A stretch of 64,000 nt of DNA from Cenococcum geophilum 1.58. Taxonomy: Eukaryota > Ascomycota > Dothideomycetes > Gloniales > Gloniaceae. Positions 35,331 to 47,150 of this stretch are shown here, in pieces (within the stretch, counting starts at the first letter, position 1; every line of letters begins with the position of its first letter). The position numbers and the translations under genes are program-made. The notes below the pieces were generated by a model, which was not told the origin of the DNA, made no database searches, and was given only the letters and a program-made list of their open reading frames with translations. The DNA lies in NCBI GenBank assembly GCA_001692895.1, contig KV748182.1:1926341-1990340 (forward strand). The letters are read 5' to 3'.

Positions 35331-35984
35331 GGGGTTGGCGCCGGGGATGGAATGGAGAGCAATACGCGGGAATGCTTCTGCGGTTCTGTATGCGGGCTGA
35401 GGAATGGATTATGGCCTTTGCGAATTGTGATTCTGCGTATATTAAAAGTTGGTTTGGAAATTGCGGTTTCGAGCTTGTGATGGAGGTCGTTGCTGGGCAA
35501 CGGGTGTTGACGTATTGCCTGACGAAGCACTCTTGGCGCTAACGCATTTCAGCTTCATCCCCTCAAATAGAAGAAGCAGGCAGTGCTATAGTACGTGTTC
35601 TTATCCAGAAAAAAATGCTTTTATTCCTGTTTATTGTCAAGACTAGGTAAAAGTGTGGTACCGCCGACTTTTTTCCGCCGGCTCCATCGGTGACCACGCT
35701 CAGCTTTCCCCGACATCAGTGACCACGTTCAACGTGGAAAAATACCTCCAAAATCTAGACTCACGTGATTTAAAATTGCCGCCAAATGCCGCCAAGCACC
35801 ACCACCTGTCATGCAGATCTTCAGCTGTATGCGTAAAAATATCTATGCACCTTATCTCTATCCTGTACGGTTGCAAATTTCTTTGCACTATACATCGGAC
35901 AGGTAGAAACTTATTAATCGTCTTTCCTAGAATATCTACGTTCTCTGATACTATATTATCTCATTAAGCTTACCCAAAATCAAA
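35331..35984. promoter_or_regulatory. Divergent 5' region between exgD and dihydroorotase
   Basis: 654 bp between two start codons. Two GTGACCACG(C/T)TCA copies (about 35690-35730) form a near-perfect 12-bp direct repeat that could be a regulatory site; this is inference. 35830-35980 is AT-rich, as expected of a core promoter for the plus-strand gene. Confidence 0.5.
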
Positions 35985-37745
35985 ATGCAGCTGAAAAATA
36001 TTCCTTTTCTTGAGCTGCCGCCCACAGTAAGCAAGCCATTTCGTTGTATAAACTTAGTGTACATTTTCTATGGAAAATTAGGCAAAATATTTCACTTTTT
36101 GTGAACCTTGCATGCTAATTACCTGCCTTTACTCTTATTCAGGCGGACTTCCATTGTCATCTTCGACAAGATACAATGATGGAATTTATCACGCCGCTTG
36201 TTAAGGAGGGCGGATGTGATACGATATTCGTTATGCCAAATCTTCAACCACCAATAACCAAGGTTTCTGATGCCCTTGCTTACCACGAAACACTGTCTCG
36301 CCTTGCTCCTGGCGTAACATTTTTGATGTCTCTCTACCTGCATCCAGAGTTGAGCGCAGCTACCATCGCTGAGGCTGCTCGTACGAAAATCATACATGGC
36401 GTAAATCTCCGCATTCCTATTAAAACGCTCTACTATCTACCATAGTCTTACCCTCCCCTGCACCATGCATCTCTTCTAGGAACGTAGTCGCTGACTTGGG
36501 CTTCTAGGTCAAGCTTTACCCAGCTGGAGTATGCGCTGATTGTTCCAGTTCGCCTCATAAGACTTAACACAGCTGATCGTTAGATTAGGTTACCACAAAT
36601 TCCCAAGATGGTGTGCTGGATATAGAGCAATACTACCCCATTTTCGAGGAGATGGAAGCTAACGACATGGTCTTAAATTTACACGGCGAAATGATGAGCT
36701 CGCCTCCAACTGAATATGCCAAAGCAGATGGGACAGAAGCCGTAACCGTACTCAACGCCGAACCGAAGTTCCTACCTCACCTTTACAAGCTGCACGCAGC
36801 TTTCCCTAAGCTACGTATTGTTCTTGAACATGTCAGCACTCGGGAAGGTTTAGAGGCAGTGCGACTATGTGGACGAACGGTAGGGAATCCCAACTTCAGG
36901 ATGAGCCTGCGAGCTTCCGAAAAGAAATATCTCAGCTAACGCCAATTGTAGGTGGTGGGTACGTTAACCGGTAAGTTTCTTAAGTTCTAGATCTATTTTC
37001 TAATTAATTTACACACACCGCGCGCGATTAGCACATCATCTATGGATGACCGTTGATGACTGGGGTTGTGGTGATGCTTTCAATTTTTGTAAGCCTGTTG
37101 CAAAGGTACTATAATTTAAAAATTTGTCATTCCTGGCTGGAAGAAGTCAAAATGAGAGGAATATCTTTACCTAAATTAATCCATACAACAGCAGCTCCAC
37201 AGCTATAAGCGACAAATCGTCGTGTAATGGCTTCGGATTTCAAAAGTGCATTTATGCTGACTATCTAACAGGCGCCAGAGGATCGCGTAGCTTTAGTTAG
37301 AGCAGTGATAGAGGGTTCAGGAAAATTCTTTTTCGGTAACTAGACCGCGGTAGAGAATGCTTTTATTTACTTACTGAAAAATACTGAAGGAAGCGACTCG
37401 GCCCCGCATCCAATCCAATCTAAGAAAGGACCCGGCAATGCTGCAGCAGGCTGTTTCACTCAGCCATGGTGCACTGCTCTTGTGATCGGCGCTTTAGAGG
37501 AAGGTATTAAGCAAGGATGGATCAAAGAAGAAGAGATTAGACGAACATCAATCGAAGGGTTTCTCTCACGCTACGGACGAGAATTCTACAAACTTGACGG
37601 CACAACAGAACAAGAAGGACCTATGATTCGACTCGAAAGGAAAGGGGAGAAAATACCATTGGTCGTCGCTTCTAAAGATGGGAGCATTGAGGTAGTACCG
37701 TTTGGGAGAGGAAAAGAGGTTATGTCGTTATCTTGGGTATGGTGA
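35985..37745 (+). CDS. URA4: Dihydroorotase, 8 exons with two micro-exons
   Basis: Closes N-carbamoyl-aspartate to dihydroorotate in pyrimidine synthesis. Exons 35985-36026, 36143-36400, 36508-36528 (21 bp), 36589-36879, 36952-36970 (19 bp), 37032-37105, 37272-37335 and 37390-37745 give 374 residues; yeast Ura4 has 364. Metal-site marks are all present: the HxH of DFHCHLR (His18, His20), the carboxylated lysine of VKLYPAG (Lys102), LEHVST, TAHHLWM and GSDSAPHP. The lysine motif sits wholly in the 21-bp exon, and VVGTLT before AHHL lies in the 19-bp exon, so both micro-exons are required. CKPVAK and IRLERKGEKIPL also match the family. Frames close without a stop only with this splicing. Introns 5 and 6 are AT-rich compared with the exons. 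Confidence 0.92.
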
Positions 37746-38842
37746 ACAGATGATTCGCTCATAGCCTATATCGTTGCTGTGCATGCTAGGAAGATATACA
37801 GAACTAGTTAGATGGTCGAATATTGGTTAGCTGAAGTGCAAAATAACAGGCTCCAACGTCCATCTCTAAAACCATTTCTAAGGATTAGACGATTTATTCT
37901 TTTTCTTGGCTTTAGCTATCTTATCCGTAGGCCGTAACCTAATCTAGATATAATCTTTTAATTATATACTCTTCTCCTACGGTAGAACTTGCTACAGAGC
38001 CTACTGTAAAGCCTGCTATAGAGTTTATAACTTAATGGCTGTCCTACTATCTCTAAGGATTAGGTAAGTCTACGGATGTTACTAGCTAGGCGTTACTACT
38101 AAGTCCATGGGCTATACTTAATAGTAGTTGTTGAACGGACAATACAGGATAAGGACTCTGTCTATTGAATATGGCTCTAGAAACTCTCTATATAGATTAG
38201 GTAGGTCCAGGCAACTAAGTCAAATAGGTAATAGAAAATAGGTAATGAGACATTCGATAAGACATTTAGTCATAAGTTAAGAGACATAGTACGTAAAGAC
38301 GATCTAGGTCGCCAGACAGTAGTTCGATGGTGGTAAGGAATCCCGATTCAGGTCGACAGTAGTCCTCCCAGTTTGTACGCATTTTATTACTATTCTTTAA
38401 CACTACTCTATTATAGAAAGTAGTAAATGTAAGCGAGTTAGCCCAAAGCACATCCTTTTAAAATACTTATATCTTAATAACCATAATAGATGTTTGTATA
38501 AAAATTATACTTTATATAATACTTTTATATTATACTTTTTTTTTTGTTTTATAAAAAGCTTTATTCACTATTTAATAGGCCCTATTTAAATTTTTGTATA
38601 AATAGCCATTATGTTTGTTAAGATATATTTTAAAAAGGCGTATTTTGGTACTGTGCATGAGGTGGCCCTAACTGCTGTTACAGGACTATTAATGAGCTTT
38701 CTATTGGACAATGTTTATAACTTTGTTTTCTGTTTCCAAAAGCACCTCCCTCCTCGCGCCATCTTCATAGACTTTCATGTTGTAAGATTATAGTCATTTC
38801 TAGAATCTGCCTCTTCGACAAGATTGTATCGTACTTGTAGCA
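37746..38842. other. AT-rich decayed DNA
   Basis: About 37900-38470 is AT-rich with TA excess; it resembles RIPped repeat debris, but no protein family is readable with confidence. 38470-38620 is extremely AT-rich (runs of T and A). A 60-codon plus-strand frame at 38611-38793 has no domain. No gene is supported. Confidence 0.4.
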
Positions 38843-38859
38843 ACTATATAGCCCTTATC

Positions 38860-39872
38860 GGTCCTCGAAATCGGACTCTGCACCTGTACGTGGTGAGGCC
38901 TACGAACCTACTGGTCTTCGGACTCAGTAGAGCCAACGCAGAGACGTCGCACAGCTGCGGGTAGGACCTGGTGGTTGTCGAAACGTTGTGGGGGGTAGTG
39001 AAAAGTTTTCACATGGGATGGTGAGATCTCGAAAACCACTACTAACGGTACCCCCTTCTTAGTAGACTACTGCTATGTTCTCCTATTCCAACCCTGTGTA
39101 ATCCTTACGGATACATACAGAATCCAACGTCCCCCAACCCTTAATTGAAAGCATCGACGACCTTATATCGACGAACGAGCGATTGCGAACGAGCAACGAG
39201 TAAGTATACGGCCCCTCCCAACCCCTAGGGCGATCGCCCGCGGAGCATGCGGTCACTTGCCATCAACTATCAAATACTACCTGGCAGCCTGGACAATACC
39301 GTACGGTTTTCCTGTCTCCTCTTAAGGAGTGGTGACCCTTAGCGAGGGCCTAGCAACTAGGGCCTAGGTATAAAAGATACCCAGGCACACACACACACGT
39401 CCCGCTCGCCTTTTGGTATAATAGTAGTTTATAAATAAATCCCCCTTACGCCTTCAATAGACCTTAGGGGGGGGGAGGCATGGCGTATATGGTAATGGTC
39501 AGCAAGATATAGCATATAGGGGACAGTCAAAATATGGGAAATAACAATAAGACACGGTGATTGATCGGCAAGGCCTGGCTGGGACGTAGTGAACCCCAGC
39601 TTAGGATAAGCTAGAGAAGGAAGCAGTAGTTCCCAAGGAGTTTAAAACATCCAAGGGGGACAGGACGTAGCCGTAGACCCGTAGGGCCGCTGCTACGGAC
39701 GGACATGGCAAATCGGGGTTTTTCATCCTACTGAGGTGGCTCATAGGGTTTTTCCTCCCCCAACCCAACTGCAGGGTTTTCTTCCTGTAAATACACAAGT
39801 TTTCCCCCTGTGACGGAGTAGTCTGCGTGGGCCTAGATAGGATCCGTATCAGACGTTAATCAAAGAACTACT
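38860..39872 (+). mobile_element. 5'-truncated LINE (about 1.0 kb), little RIPped, at the ATPase 3' end
   Basis: A perfect 17-bp direct repeat, ACTATATAGCCCTTATC, lies at 38843-38859 and 39873-39889. The right part matches other LINE tails here: ACTGAGGTGGCTCATAGGG (39734 on, also in 5733-5916) and GGAGTAGTCTGCGTGGGCC then AGACGTTAA at the 3' end. The 3' end faces the ATPase gene, and the duplication ends one base before that gene's stop codon (39890). Composition is balanced, so it is young or escaped RIP. Most of the left 700 bp has no recognised domain; it includes a CA dinucleotide run at about 39387-39399. Part of that could be a separate nested insertion. Confidence 0.75.
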
Positions 39873-39889
39873 ACTATATAGCCCTTATC

Positions 39890-42615
39890 CTACACGCATA
39901 CTATAGACTGGCCTCCATCCCAAGTGACTCTCTTGCGTATGCTCACCTTTAGGAGCTCCTCTGTAGCCTTGGTCGGTTTGCCGGTAAGATCTTTCCCCAG
40001 CACCGCCGTGGGTGCATATATCAGTGCCTCGCCGGTACGGAGGTTGACGATCTTTCGGAATAGGTATTTCTCGTCCTTCTCATCTTCAGTGCTGCTGGAG
40101 GAGATTGATATGTGCGTCTTCAGTGCCCGAAACCAATCAGGACTCGTGAAGCGATGAATGACGGTAATCGCACATAAATCGATCAGTTGAGTAGAGATCG
40201 TAGGTTCTTGGGTTGACACTATGACACGTGCCCCAAAGTGGCGTTGTTGGCGAATAACCGTGAGAAGAAATTCATTGAGATCCGTTGCACCAGGCGTATC
40301 GATCATATACTGAATCTTGTCAGCAATGTAAGACACAGGATATGCTAGGTATGCGAACCTTATGAGCTTCGTCTAGAACAATCATTTTTCCAGCAACACT
40401 TGACTCTAGATACTTCCTCATTGCAATCTTGAATAAAACACACGCAGTGTTGGAATCCACAAAAGGGCAAGACATATCTATGATAGTAACCTCACCAGCC
40501 CCGAAGGTAAGGTCGGTGGATGAGGAATCTAGATCCAAGAATGACTCCAGCAGATCAAGCCTCTGGTTGAGAAAGTCTCTCTGCTTTCGATCGAATTTTT
40601 GGTTACTTAATCTCCGTTTGAAATCGAGATAATCAAAGTCACCATTACGTTCCGTGGCTATATCTCTCAGGATTTTGGTAACTTGCGCCATATAGAGTGA
40701 TTTATCTTTGGATTGGTCAACTGCCATGAGCACGAGCATTGTACCTACGTCTAACATATGTGGCTTCAGCTTGAACGGATGAACATTGACCTTCGGGATT
40801 TGAGTATAGAGCTGACTCAAGTTATAGTAATTGGACGGAGGGACCATGACATTTGTGTGGAATGCGGTAGGGTGGTCTGGGAAGTCGCAATGAGCCATGG
40901 ATAGGAACGAAGCTTCACTAGGATTGTAGCTAGTGCGGGAGGTAAACTCGCTGAAATGAAACACGAGTGCAGATAGCGGTTTCTCTAAGTGCCCGAGCAT
41001 TAGAGAAGGAATAAGACAATTCTCTGAAGCAACCGGGTTAGCTGGGGGGCATATGGGTGTAATTCTAGGTAAGTTTCACCAAGTAAACATGAGGTAGTAT
41101 GACTTTTTCCGCTTCCTTGAACTCCGCAAATAAATGCCGAGAATGGGATGTTCGTATTGACGAAGATTCTGTCGTCTCCCGGGTCCTTCAATTGTGGACA
41201 GTCGTCGGAGTGAAAGCTCCCAAGAAGGCCGTATTGGGGTAAGATTTTCTCGTCGGTTTCTTCAACAATGTTCGCAGAAACTAGAATCGCATTACGAATG
41301 TCGTAACTAAATTCTTCGCGTTCATTGTAACCGCCATCATCACTGGGCCTCTTAGCGAGCAAGAGATTTTGCTGATGATTGAGACGAGAAGACGGCTTGT
41401 CGCTCGCCAATGCCTGTGGATGTCTTGTAGAATTTTCTGTTTTACTGTGGTCTTTGACACCGCTTGGTAAGGCTAGACTTTCAGTTCTTGCATCACTCTT
41501 AGTTCTTAGACAACTCACTAGATGTTTTTGGGGCGACTGTGCTTCCCTGATTTCGTGCAGCCACTCCTTGTTGTCCACTGTGTGGTACCTGAACCAATTC
41601 TAAGCCGTCATACCAACGTGCAGCTCATGTTAAACTCACCACACTTGAGCTTTTCATTTGCATAGGGCCGGATGGGGTAGGCTGTTCCTTGGTGTTGGTA
41701 ACGGCATTGCTGTTATAAATGGGCTGGACGGCATTGCTGTTATAAATAGGCTGGACGGCATTGCTGTTAAATAGGCGGACGGCATTGCTGTTATAAATAG
41801 GCTGGACGGCATTGCTGTTATAAATAGGCTGGACGGCATTGTTGTCGTAAATGGACTGGACGGCATTGTTGTCGTAAATGGACTGGACGGCATTGTTATC
41901 GTAAATGGACTGGAGGGCATTGCTGTTGTAAATGGACTGGAGGGCATTGCTGTTATATATGGACTGGAGGGCATTACTGTTATAAATGGACTGGAGGGCA
42001 TTACTGTCGTAAATGGACTGGAGGGCATTGGTGTTGGAAATGGACTGGACGGAATTTCTGCCGTAAATGGACTGGACGGCATTTCTGTTGGAAATGGACT
42101 GGAGGGCATTGGTGTTGTAAATGGACTGGGTTAAACTAGCCTAGGAGCTATTAGAATTTTAAAACCACCCGATGTAGAAATTCTTACGTTAGGAGTCAAT
42201 CCTAGTGATTGCGGGCGTTGCTTTCTAGTAGCTGCGACCGATTCGGGGACCGGGAAACTGAGCTCATGACCTGGCTGGCGAAGCCTATATAGTATCATGT
42301 CAGAAACGAGCAAACGAGCAGATGAAGTCCTTACTTTTGAATTATGGTAGATATTTCACCCCCGTACTGCGGATTAAGCGCACGCAGCTTTTTCTGCAAC
42401 TTTTTATACCCAATGAATCCGCTCTTAGCTTTGAATCCTATGTCAAAAAATTGTTGATGCACCCAAAACTCAAGGCCAGTATTCGTTGAAGGGGCTTCTG
42501 CGGTTGTTGTTGCTAATTCTTGGGCCCAACTTGGTCTATCATCGAAGAGCTCTGTGCGCAGGTCACCAGGCTTGACAAAGACGGGTGTTTCAGACGTCGA
42601 TGAAGTAAAAGCCAT
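39890..42615 (-). CDS. P-loop ATPase, 822 aa, with a 9-residue repeat tract
   Basis: Exons 42615-42335, 42284-42188, 42125-41640, 41599-41080, 41023-40359 and 40309-39890 join in frame. Residues 1-125 form a conserved-looking N-terminal part (FVKPGDLRTELFDDRPSWAQ). Residues 127-270 are repeats of the form QSIYNSNAV. The ATPase follows: Walker A GVQGSGKSHT (about 446-455), MAHCDFP and VMVPPSNYYNL, then EVTIIDMSCPFVD, Walker B GKMIVLDEAHK (about 673-683), RQQRHFGARVIVSTQEPT and VIHRFTSPDW. The order matches a family of fungal NTPases that look like HerA/FtsK-type ATPases (a match by eye). Substrate and process are unknown. A DNA- or RNA-translocating role is possible but is inference only. The stop codon abuts a LINE target duplication, so its 3' UTR has been displaced or replaced. 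Confidence 0.8.
41700..42125. repeat. 27-bp coding minisatellite (9-residue units), about 15 copies
   Basis: Read on the minus strand, each unit is near CAGTCCATTTACAACAGCAA plus TGCCCTC, coding Q-S-I-Y-N-S-N-A-(L/V). Units at the 5' side differ from those at the 3' side (CAG-TCC-ATT against CAG-CCT-ATT), which suggests growth in two batches. One unit is 3 bp shorter (near 41770), still in frame. It forms most of exon 3 of the ATPase. Confidence 0.85.
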
Positions 42616-43189
42616 ATATGAATATTGATAAACCGCAGTTTGGTGATGTAAATAGGTTTGCTAGATAATAGAAAGCTGGTAGATTGACGGATATTTTCTG
42701 AACTGTCGTCGCGCGCGGGGCTTGTGGCTAAAACGTCGAGCTAACCTAGCACGTGTAGAGTTACTAGTGGCCATGTACGTTCATTCAATTTTCTATGCTA
42801 GAATACCAGGTAAGACTCAGATATCTAATAGTAACGATCTAATTGATGAAGCTTTATGAAAATGATATTTAGCATCCCCAAAAAGTATTCCAATTAAAGA
42901 TAAGGGCGCTATTAGCAATTCCCGATGGGAGCTCTATAACAATATCGACCATACCATGATCCATTCTATTCTGAACTTCACACCGCCCCTTTTAGGCGCC
43001 CCACCTTTGCACTTGCAAAGCCATGTTTTCCGGCATGCTGTCACACTATGTTAGGCTGACCACCGACTGTTACTTCTTTACCTCTCCGTCATCGAGCGAT
43101 TCTCTTTTCGACCAATCTCCTGTCCTTTATCCGGAGACAAGTTTCCTACTAAACGCTAGAGGTAATTAGGGAGAGTGCTAAGAGGGTTA
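42616..43189. promoter_or_regulatory. 5' flank of the ATPase gene
   Basis: 574 bp of normal-composition DNA between the ATPase start and the repeat island. It must hold the promoter. A CGCGCGCGGGG run lies at 42709-42720. No gene is seen. Confidence 0.4.
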
Positions 43190-43887
43190 ATCGCCTTTTT
43201 TTTACGCCCATTTACGTCTATAGTAATAGCCCTTACGCCTCTACGGCCTCTTATATATTCTACTACTATCTTTTCTAGGAGCTTTCCTAGCGTGTTTTTG
43301 GGGGTAGCTGGTTGGTAGCTCCCTGAGAGGGGGTAGTCCTTTTTATTTACCTTTTATAGAACAGCTGTTGTTGTTGCTTTATAGTATTTTAGTAGCTTAC
43401 TATTAAAGAGGTAGATAGCTACAGTATTAGCTAGTAGTATTATTATAGCTTCTAATATAGCTTTAATTGCCTTATTTAGGATCCTATTTAATTTAGCCGC
43501 TTTACTAGTAGGGAGTTTCTATATAGCGTCTTTTATTTCTTTTATTAAGACAATTTAGCTTATCTCTAGAGGTAGGGGGTAGTCTTAACTACTAATATTC
43601 TATAGGTCTGCTTAGTATATACCTAAAAAGAATTTCTCTACTAGTATTTTTATATTCCCCCTATTATTATTTATATACTAGTTTTATTTTACTTAATAAA
43701 GTATAAATAGGTAAAGGTCTCCTAGCGTTTCCCCTATAGCTCTTTTACTCCACTTTAATATACGCTAAAAGCCTTAGTTATATAGTTTAGTAAGGTTTAA
43801 GGTAATTTTCTCTAAGAATTGGCGCTAGCTATTTCTATTCTCCTTTTATATTATCTTTTTAAGCCTATTCTTTAGGACCTTATAGCT

Positions 43888-44229
43888 TGTAACGGGACTA
43901 GCCCAGTTGCAGTAGGAATGTCTCGGTGAAACACTCGACAGATGAATTCCGACGCTTTGACCAAATTCTGCCGAATTCTGCCAGCTTGATCGACTTCTGC
44001 CAAGTTCTGCCAGATCCATCGAATTCTACCGAAGTCAGTCGAAGACCGCGTACGCACGTGCGCACGCATCGACCACTAAGACCCCTGACTATTTAATATA
44101 TAACTCTCTTGTCATTCCTTTCTCTTCTTTACGCAACGTCTTATTCTCTGCAAGAGCTATACCCATAGATTTAGATAGAATTTATATCATTCCTTCGAAT
44201 CTGCCCTGAAGCCTCTTCGCGCCCTTACA
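43888..44229. mobile_element. Solo LTR (342 bp) with TAGCT duplication
   Basis: It starts TGTAACGGGACTAGCCCAGT and ends CGCGCCCTTACA; TAGCT flanks it at 43883-43887 and 44230-44234. It has balanced composition amid heavily AT-shifted DNA and contains several GAATTCTGCC/ACTTCTGCC repeats. A TATATAA box and CT-rich tract (about 44090-44125) fit an LTR promoter. The family is unknown. It looks younger than the surrounding LINE. Confidence 0.8.
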
Positions 44230-45029
44230 TAGCTCTAGTAGTAGTAGGCCTTACCTATTATACTATACTATTATCTTACCCTCCTTATATCTATAAATAA
44301 CTATACCGCCTTTAGCGACTATCTATATTAGACGTATTTACTAGGCTAGGCTTTTAGGTAGTATCCTTTTAAGTAGTTACTTATAGTCCTTTAGATATTC
44401 TCTAGCGTTATCTTTAATATTATTACTAGTCTATTAGTAATTTTCTTGGAGTAAATTTCTTAGTTAAGTTTTATATAGCGATTCTCTAGCGAGCTTATTA
44501 TACTATAGCGTTAATATTAAAGGATATCGATATAAGTATATAGTCTATAGTAATTGCCTATATATCTTCTAGCCTATAGAATGCTAACTGGTTTATAAGT
44601 ACTTTTTATATAAATATTAGGTTAATTATACTCTCTTAAATCCCTCTTTTTTAGGTAGATTTACTAGTTAGGGTAGTTAGGGCAAGGCCTTACGTTTTTA
44701 GTTTATTAAGTAGGTATATTACCTATACTTATACTATAGCCTACTATCTTCCCTATACTATATAGTATATATTAAAGTCCCCTAGAATTACTACCTCGCC
44801 TTTAACTATATTAATAGTAGTCTCTATATAGTTATCTAAAGTCTATTATCTCTTAGGTTATAGACGTTAATTATACTAATTTAGTACCTATCTATAGCTA
44901 TTTATAGTTTAGCTATATTAGAGCTAATAGTGTAGTAGCTTTACGCCTATATATTAATATATTAGCTAATTAGGAAGTATATATAGGTAGCTAAGGCTAG
45001 TTTATATAAGAGGCAATATCCTTTTAGTT

Positions 45030-45221
45030 TGTCACGGGACGGGGCAGTGGCTACAAGACGTATGTATTCGAGGAGTCTANAAGACNTTNCGCGATCNATN
45101 NTAAGGGTNNAGGGCGTAAGGAGGTNATATACCTACGCGTAGCTGACATAAGCTGTACGCGAGGTGTACGCGAGAGCACGGGGCTCTCCTATGGAGGCCC
45201 CTGCGGTGGGGTTCCGTGACA
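45030..45221. mobile_element. Solo LTR (192 bp, contains N bases) with TAGTT duplication
   Basis: It starts TGTCACGGGACGGGGCAGT and ends GGTTCCGTGACA, with perfect short inverted ends (TGTCACGG/CCGTGACA). TAGTT flanks it at 45025-45029 and 45222-45226. It is GC-rich against its surroundings. About ten ambiguous bases fall at 45080-45126, which suggests that several genomic copies were merged in assembly. The family is unknown. Confidence 0.75.
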
Positions 45222-45313
45222 TAGTTAGTATATATTATAGGGGTTTTATTATTAAATGCTAGTTCTTATAGGGCTATTATTTTTTTTAAATTTAAGGTTA
45301 AGGCTATTAAATA

Positions 45314-45529
45314 TGTTGGGAATAAGGGCAAATGGTCACCATATAAGGTATATTACCGTCACGTGTGGCAAGTTGCCGTTACGTACGGCAAGTTGCCATC
45401 ACGTGCCGCCGCGGCACTAGCGTGGTAAGGAACCTTAAGTTCCTTACCCCTTTCTTTAAGAAGAATATAGAATAATTATTATACTATCTACAAACCGTAG
45501 CTACGTAATATCCCCTTATATAACCAATA
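45314..45529 (+). repeat. Left LTR of the copia element
   Basis: 216 bp, same length as the right LTR. It contains the shared core GTGCCGCCGCGGCACTAGCG and ends TATATAACCAA plus two bases. The CA end has drifted. Confidence 0.85.
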
Positions 45530-47150
45530 CTAATTAGTAGTTAACTTTACTATTATACTATAGAACAGCAAGGTATTCCACTAAGAAGAGACGAGCTACT
45601 ATACCAGTGCTACTCGTGCTAGAGGAAGCTGTCTTTTAAGGTTAGAACTGGTCCTAAACCTTAAATAGAACTCTTCTATAAATCTAAGAATCTAAAGGCC
45701 AGAACTAGTCCTAAGCCTTTTTAAGATTATGGATTCTTACGTCTATTACGTAGAATAACACGCTTTATAAGTCTTCGCGATTTAAGGCTAGAACTAGTCC
45801 TAAGCCCTATAATCGCAAATACACGTTATAAACGTGTACTAAATAATAAATATATATTATAAACGCGTACTAAATGACAATCCCTATACTAATAATACTT
45901 CCCTCCCTCTAAAAACATGGCTACGCCTACTTTAAATAACTAGAAAGACTCCTTACCACTAAGGGTAGCTAAGCACGCGAAACTTATTAATAAAGACTGG
46001 GACAAATTCGCCTTTAATATAATAACTTATACCGCAAAATAAGTTAACGGCTTTCTTTTACACTATATTATATTTTACTAAAATAGATATTACGCCAACT
46101 TATAACTATGGGAGTATTTTAAAGAGGATTTTATAGGATGGACTGCTAATACCTAGGCACTTAGCAACGTTAATATTATTTAGGATTTTTAAGACTTTCT
46201 CTATAGGAATAGGGTATATATTACTAAAAACGGTAACCCAATTGCTAGCAATATTTAGGCTGTTATTATTAGTATAGATAAACCAATATAGACGAAAGCT
46301 AAGATTATACGTTAACTATGGAAACCTAAAAATAACCTATATTCTTTAGAAGGCAACTTTAATTTATATTAAAACCCCTAGAACGCTAACCCCCTACCTA
46401 AAGCTGCTCCCCTACCTAGAGGTACTCTCCTACTTAAAGTTGCTCCGCCTCTACCTCCTTTACTCTAGCTAACTAATAAGCCTCTATTATAAGAAGTTAC
46501 GAATCTAATAAAGGTATATTTAGACGAAGAGAAGAAGTTTAGAGGAGAATTATATAATATGCTCGGAGCAAAACTATAGGTTTTCTATAACTGTTATAAT
46601 AAGGTTAAAATTTAACGCCACTAGTACTACTATACTTTCTCTATTATATTAAAGGGATAGGCAGTAATATTCTATTATAACTATATTACGGGTAAAAACT
46701 ATAGCTTTAATATAATGCTTTAGCTTATTAGAGCCTACTTTAAGACTAATAAGAATTACTAGCTTTATATATCTAAATGGCGGGAGACTATATTCTAAAG
46801 AGTTATTACTTCTAACCTAATAAAGACTTATTTAGAGTGCCTTTAACTACTCTTTAATAAACTTTAGAAAATTTAATATAGCCTTACTAAAACTTACTAA
46901 AATAAAAACAGCCTAAGGGACTAGGTTATCTTAGCATACTATAGCGTTCCTAAGTGCAACTTAGCGCTATATAAACCTATAGATACGTTTAAAGGAGTAT
47001 ATACTAAGCTACGCTCCGCTATAGGTACTATAATATAAACATAAAAATCTTAATAGTTTTATACTAAAAACCCTACCTAACTAAGTATTCCTAACTAATA
47101 TAATTATAACTAGACTAATTAAATATATAGTGGCCGTAGTAGGGAATATA

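Noticed and set aside
39387-39399. CA dinucleotide run as a telomere or satellite signal
   Set aside because: Only about six units; an ordinary microsatellite inside the LINE fragment.
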